Below are positions 5,226 to 5,713 of a DNA stretch of 5,713 bases, in pieces. Source of the DNA: Hungateiclostridiaceae bacterium UBA3922 (GTDB taxonomy: Bacteria; Bacillota; Clostridia; Acetivibrionales; DTU013). Where the stretch lies: contig DGEQ01000050.1 in NCBI GenBank assembly GCA_002386045.1, positions 2,428-8,140 of the forward strand. Reading direction: 5' to 3'. The translations under genes were made by a program, and so were the position numbers. Every line of letters begins with the position of its first letter. Position 1 is the stretch's first letter. The notes under the pieces are model-generated. The model saw nothing but the letters and a program-made list of their open reading frames with translations. It was not told the DNA's origin and made no database searches.

Positions 5226-5501
5226 ATGGCACAGTTGAGCGACAGGGATATAATGTACACGCTTCTTAACGAACATAAGCTTTGCGCTTCATCGTTGACT
5301 AACCTTATACTCGAAAGTTCCAACCAGGCTTTGCGCAATGACGCGGCCGGGATCCTGAGCAGGACTTTCCAGCACCAGAAAACCATATTCGATATCATGG
5401 CCCAAAAGGGCTGGTATACGGTCCAGCAGGCAAGCCAGCAGGATATATACAACGCCAGGAGCGAAACAGGCAAGATACAAAGCTCTCTCGGGCAGATGTG
5501 A
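5226..5501 (+). CDS. CotF-family spore coat protein
   Basis: The 91-residue product contains a single Coat_F domain over nearly its whole length. Key segments are LSDRDIMYTLLNEHKLCASS (4-23), LTNLILESSNQALRNDAAGI (24-43) and FQHQKTIFDIMAQKGWYTVQ (48-67), the last continuing into QASQQDIYNAR. The D-x-D-x-M start, the NLILESSNQALR helix and the MxxKGWY-x-V-xxA ending are the family pattern (PF07875). Members are small helical proteins of the spore coat and its surroundings in Bacillus and Clostridia. The ATG at 5226 has GGAGGG (5214-5219) 6 nt upstream, touching the stop of the preceding 65-residue gene, so translation is probably coupled. Members are often multicopy, so this is a paralog of the group rather than a confirmed CotF ortholog. 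A GC-rich hairpin follows at 5525-5556. Confidence 0.88.
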   Translation: MAQLSDRDIMYTLLNEHKLCASSLTNLILESSNQALRNDAAGILSRTFQHQKTIFDIMAQKGWYTVQQASQQDIYNARSETGKIQSSLGQM

Positions 5502-5524
5502 TTTCCGGGGAACTGTAATGACTA

Positions 5525-5556
5525 AGGGGAAACCGCACCGGTGTGCGGTTTCCCCT
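5525..5556. terminator. Strong hairpin between convergent genes, possible bidirectional terminator
   Basis: AGGGGAAACCGCAC (5525-5538) pairs perfectly over 14 bp with GTGCGGTTTCCCCT (5543-5556) around the loop CGGT. It lies 23 nt after the coat gene stop and 26 bp from the stop of the convergent minus-strand gene. No T-run follows on either strand, so it is not a textbook intrinsic terminator. Position suggests a 3'-end or mRNA-stabilising structure serving both genes. Confidence 0.6.
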
Positions 5557-5582
5557 GCATGTATCCTTGCAGCAGATGGCTT

Positions 5583-5711
5583 TCAGAGTTTTTTTATCTC
5601 GCCGTCTTTAAGGTAGAACGACTGGGCCATAACATGCGGATCGACTTCGGCATACATGCCTCCGAGTATCAGGTCACAGTTAGGATATATACGCTTTGAA
5701 ACGGTGATTTC
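5583..5711 (-). CDS. C-terminal fragment of a FapA/DUF342-like protein, truncated by window edge
   Basis: The last 42 codons of a minus-strand gene are visible, with stop TGA at 5585-5583; the rest lies beyond the right edge. The fragment runs from EITVSKRIYPNCDLILGGMY to AQSFYLKDGEIKKL. The pattern of IYP followed by a G-containing strand, then SFYLKDGEI, resembles the C-terminal beta-helical end of DUF342/FapA proteins, where IYPG...IG and F.L.DGEI are typical. The usual Gly after YP is Asn here. FapA-type proteins are cytoplasmic and are sometimes linked to flagella or cell-surface regulation. The reading frame is clear, but the family call rests on a short stretch. Confidence 0.6.
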   Translation of the reverse strand, partial: EITVSKRIYPNCDLILGGMYAEVDPHVMAQSFYLKDGEIKKL

Positions 5712-5713
5712 AC

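Overview
The window looks like chromosome from an endospore-forming, low-to-medium GC Gram-positive bacterium, most likely in the Clostridia. The evidence is a CotF-type spore coat protein gene, strong GGAGG-type ribosome binding sites, an infC-rpmI-rplT operon with a long attenuator-type leader and an ATT start codon, and a DUF421/DUF4363 membrane-protein pair of a kind common in spore-formers. Base composition is close to balanced, and no insertion sequence, phage gene, CRISPR array, tRNA or rRNA was seen.

Layout. (1) Positions 2-1162 (+) hold the C-terminal majority of a family 1 extracellular sugar-binding protein, cut by the left edge and closed by a strong intrinsic terminator. (2) Positions 1259-2697 (+) hold the translation operon: a consensus sigma-A-like promoter whose -35 box abuts the previous terminator, a leader of about 257 nt with several hairpins and an intrinsic terminator, then infC (ATT start), rpmI and rplT. 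(3) After a probable terminator comes a SpoU/TrmH-family RNA 2'-O-methyltransferase (2768-3739, +) with an unusual Gly/Ala/Pro-rich insertion. (4) Converging on it, on the minus strand, is a two-gene operon with an ATGA overlap: DUF421 membrane protein (4838-4143), then DUF4363 protein (4146-3748). (5) A 177-bp divergent intergenic region containing degenerate repeats separates this operon from two small coat-type genes on the plus strand (5016-5501). (6) A 14-bp GC-rich hairpin follows, and then the last 42 codons of a minus-strand gene resembling the C-terminus of FapA/DUF342 proteins.

How it works together. The infC-rpmI-rplT block is a housekeeping ribosome operon that appears to be controlled twice: by premature termination in the leader (in Bacillus the sensor is L20) and by IF3 discrimination against its own ATT start. 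The methyltransferase behind it is a usual neighbour in Clostridia and may receive readthrough. The right half is spore-flavoured. The coat pair probably contributes to the spore surface, and the divergently placed DUF421/DUF4363 pair may be a spore or envelope membrane module. That last link is inference from position and from work implicating some DUF421 proteins in Bacillus spore properties. I found no clearly novel system. The best leads are the methyltransferase insertion, the DUF421/DUF4363-coat neighbourhood and the infC leader.
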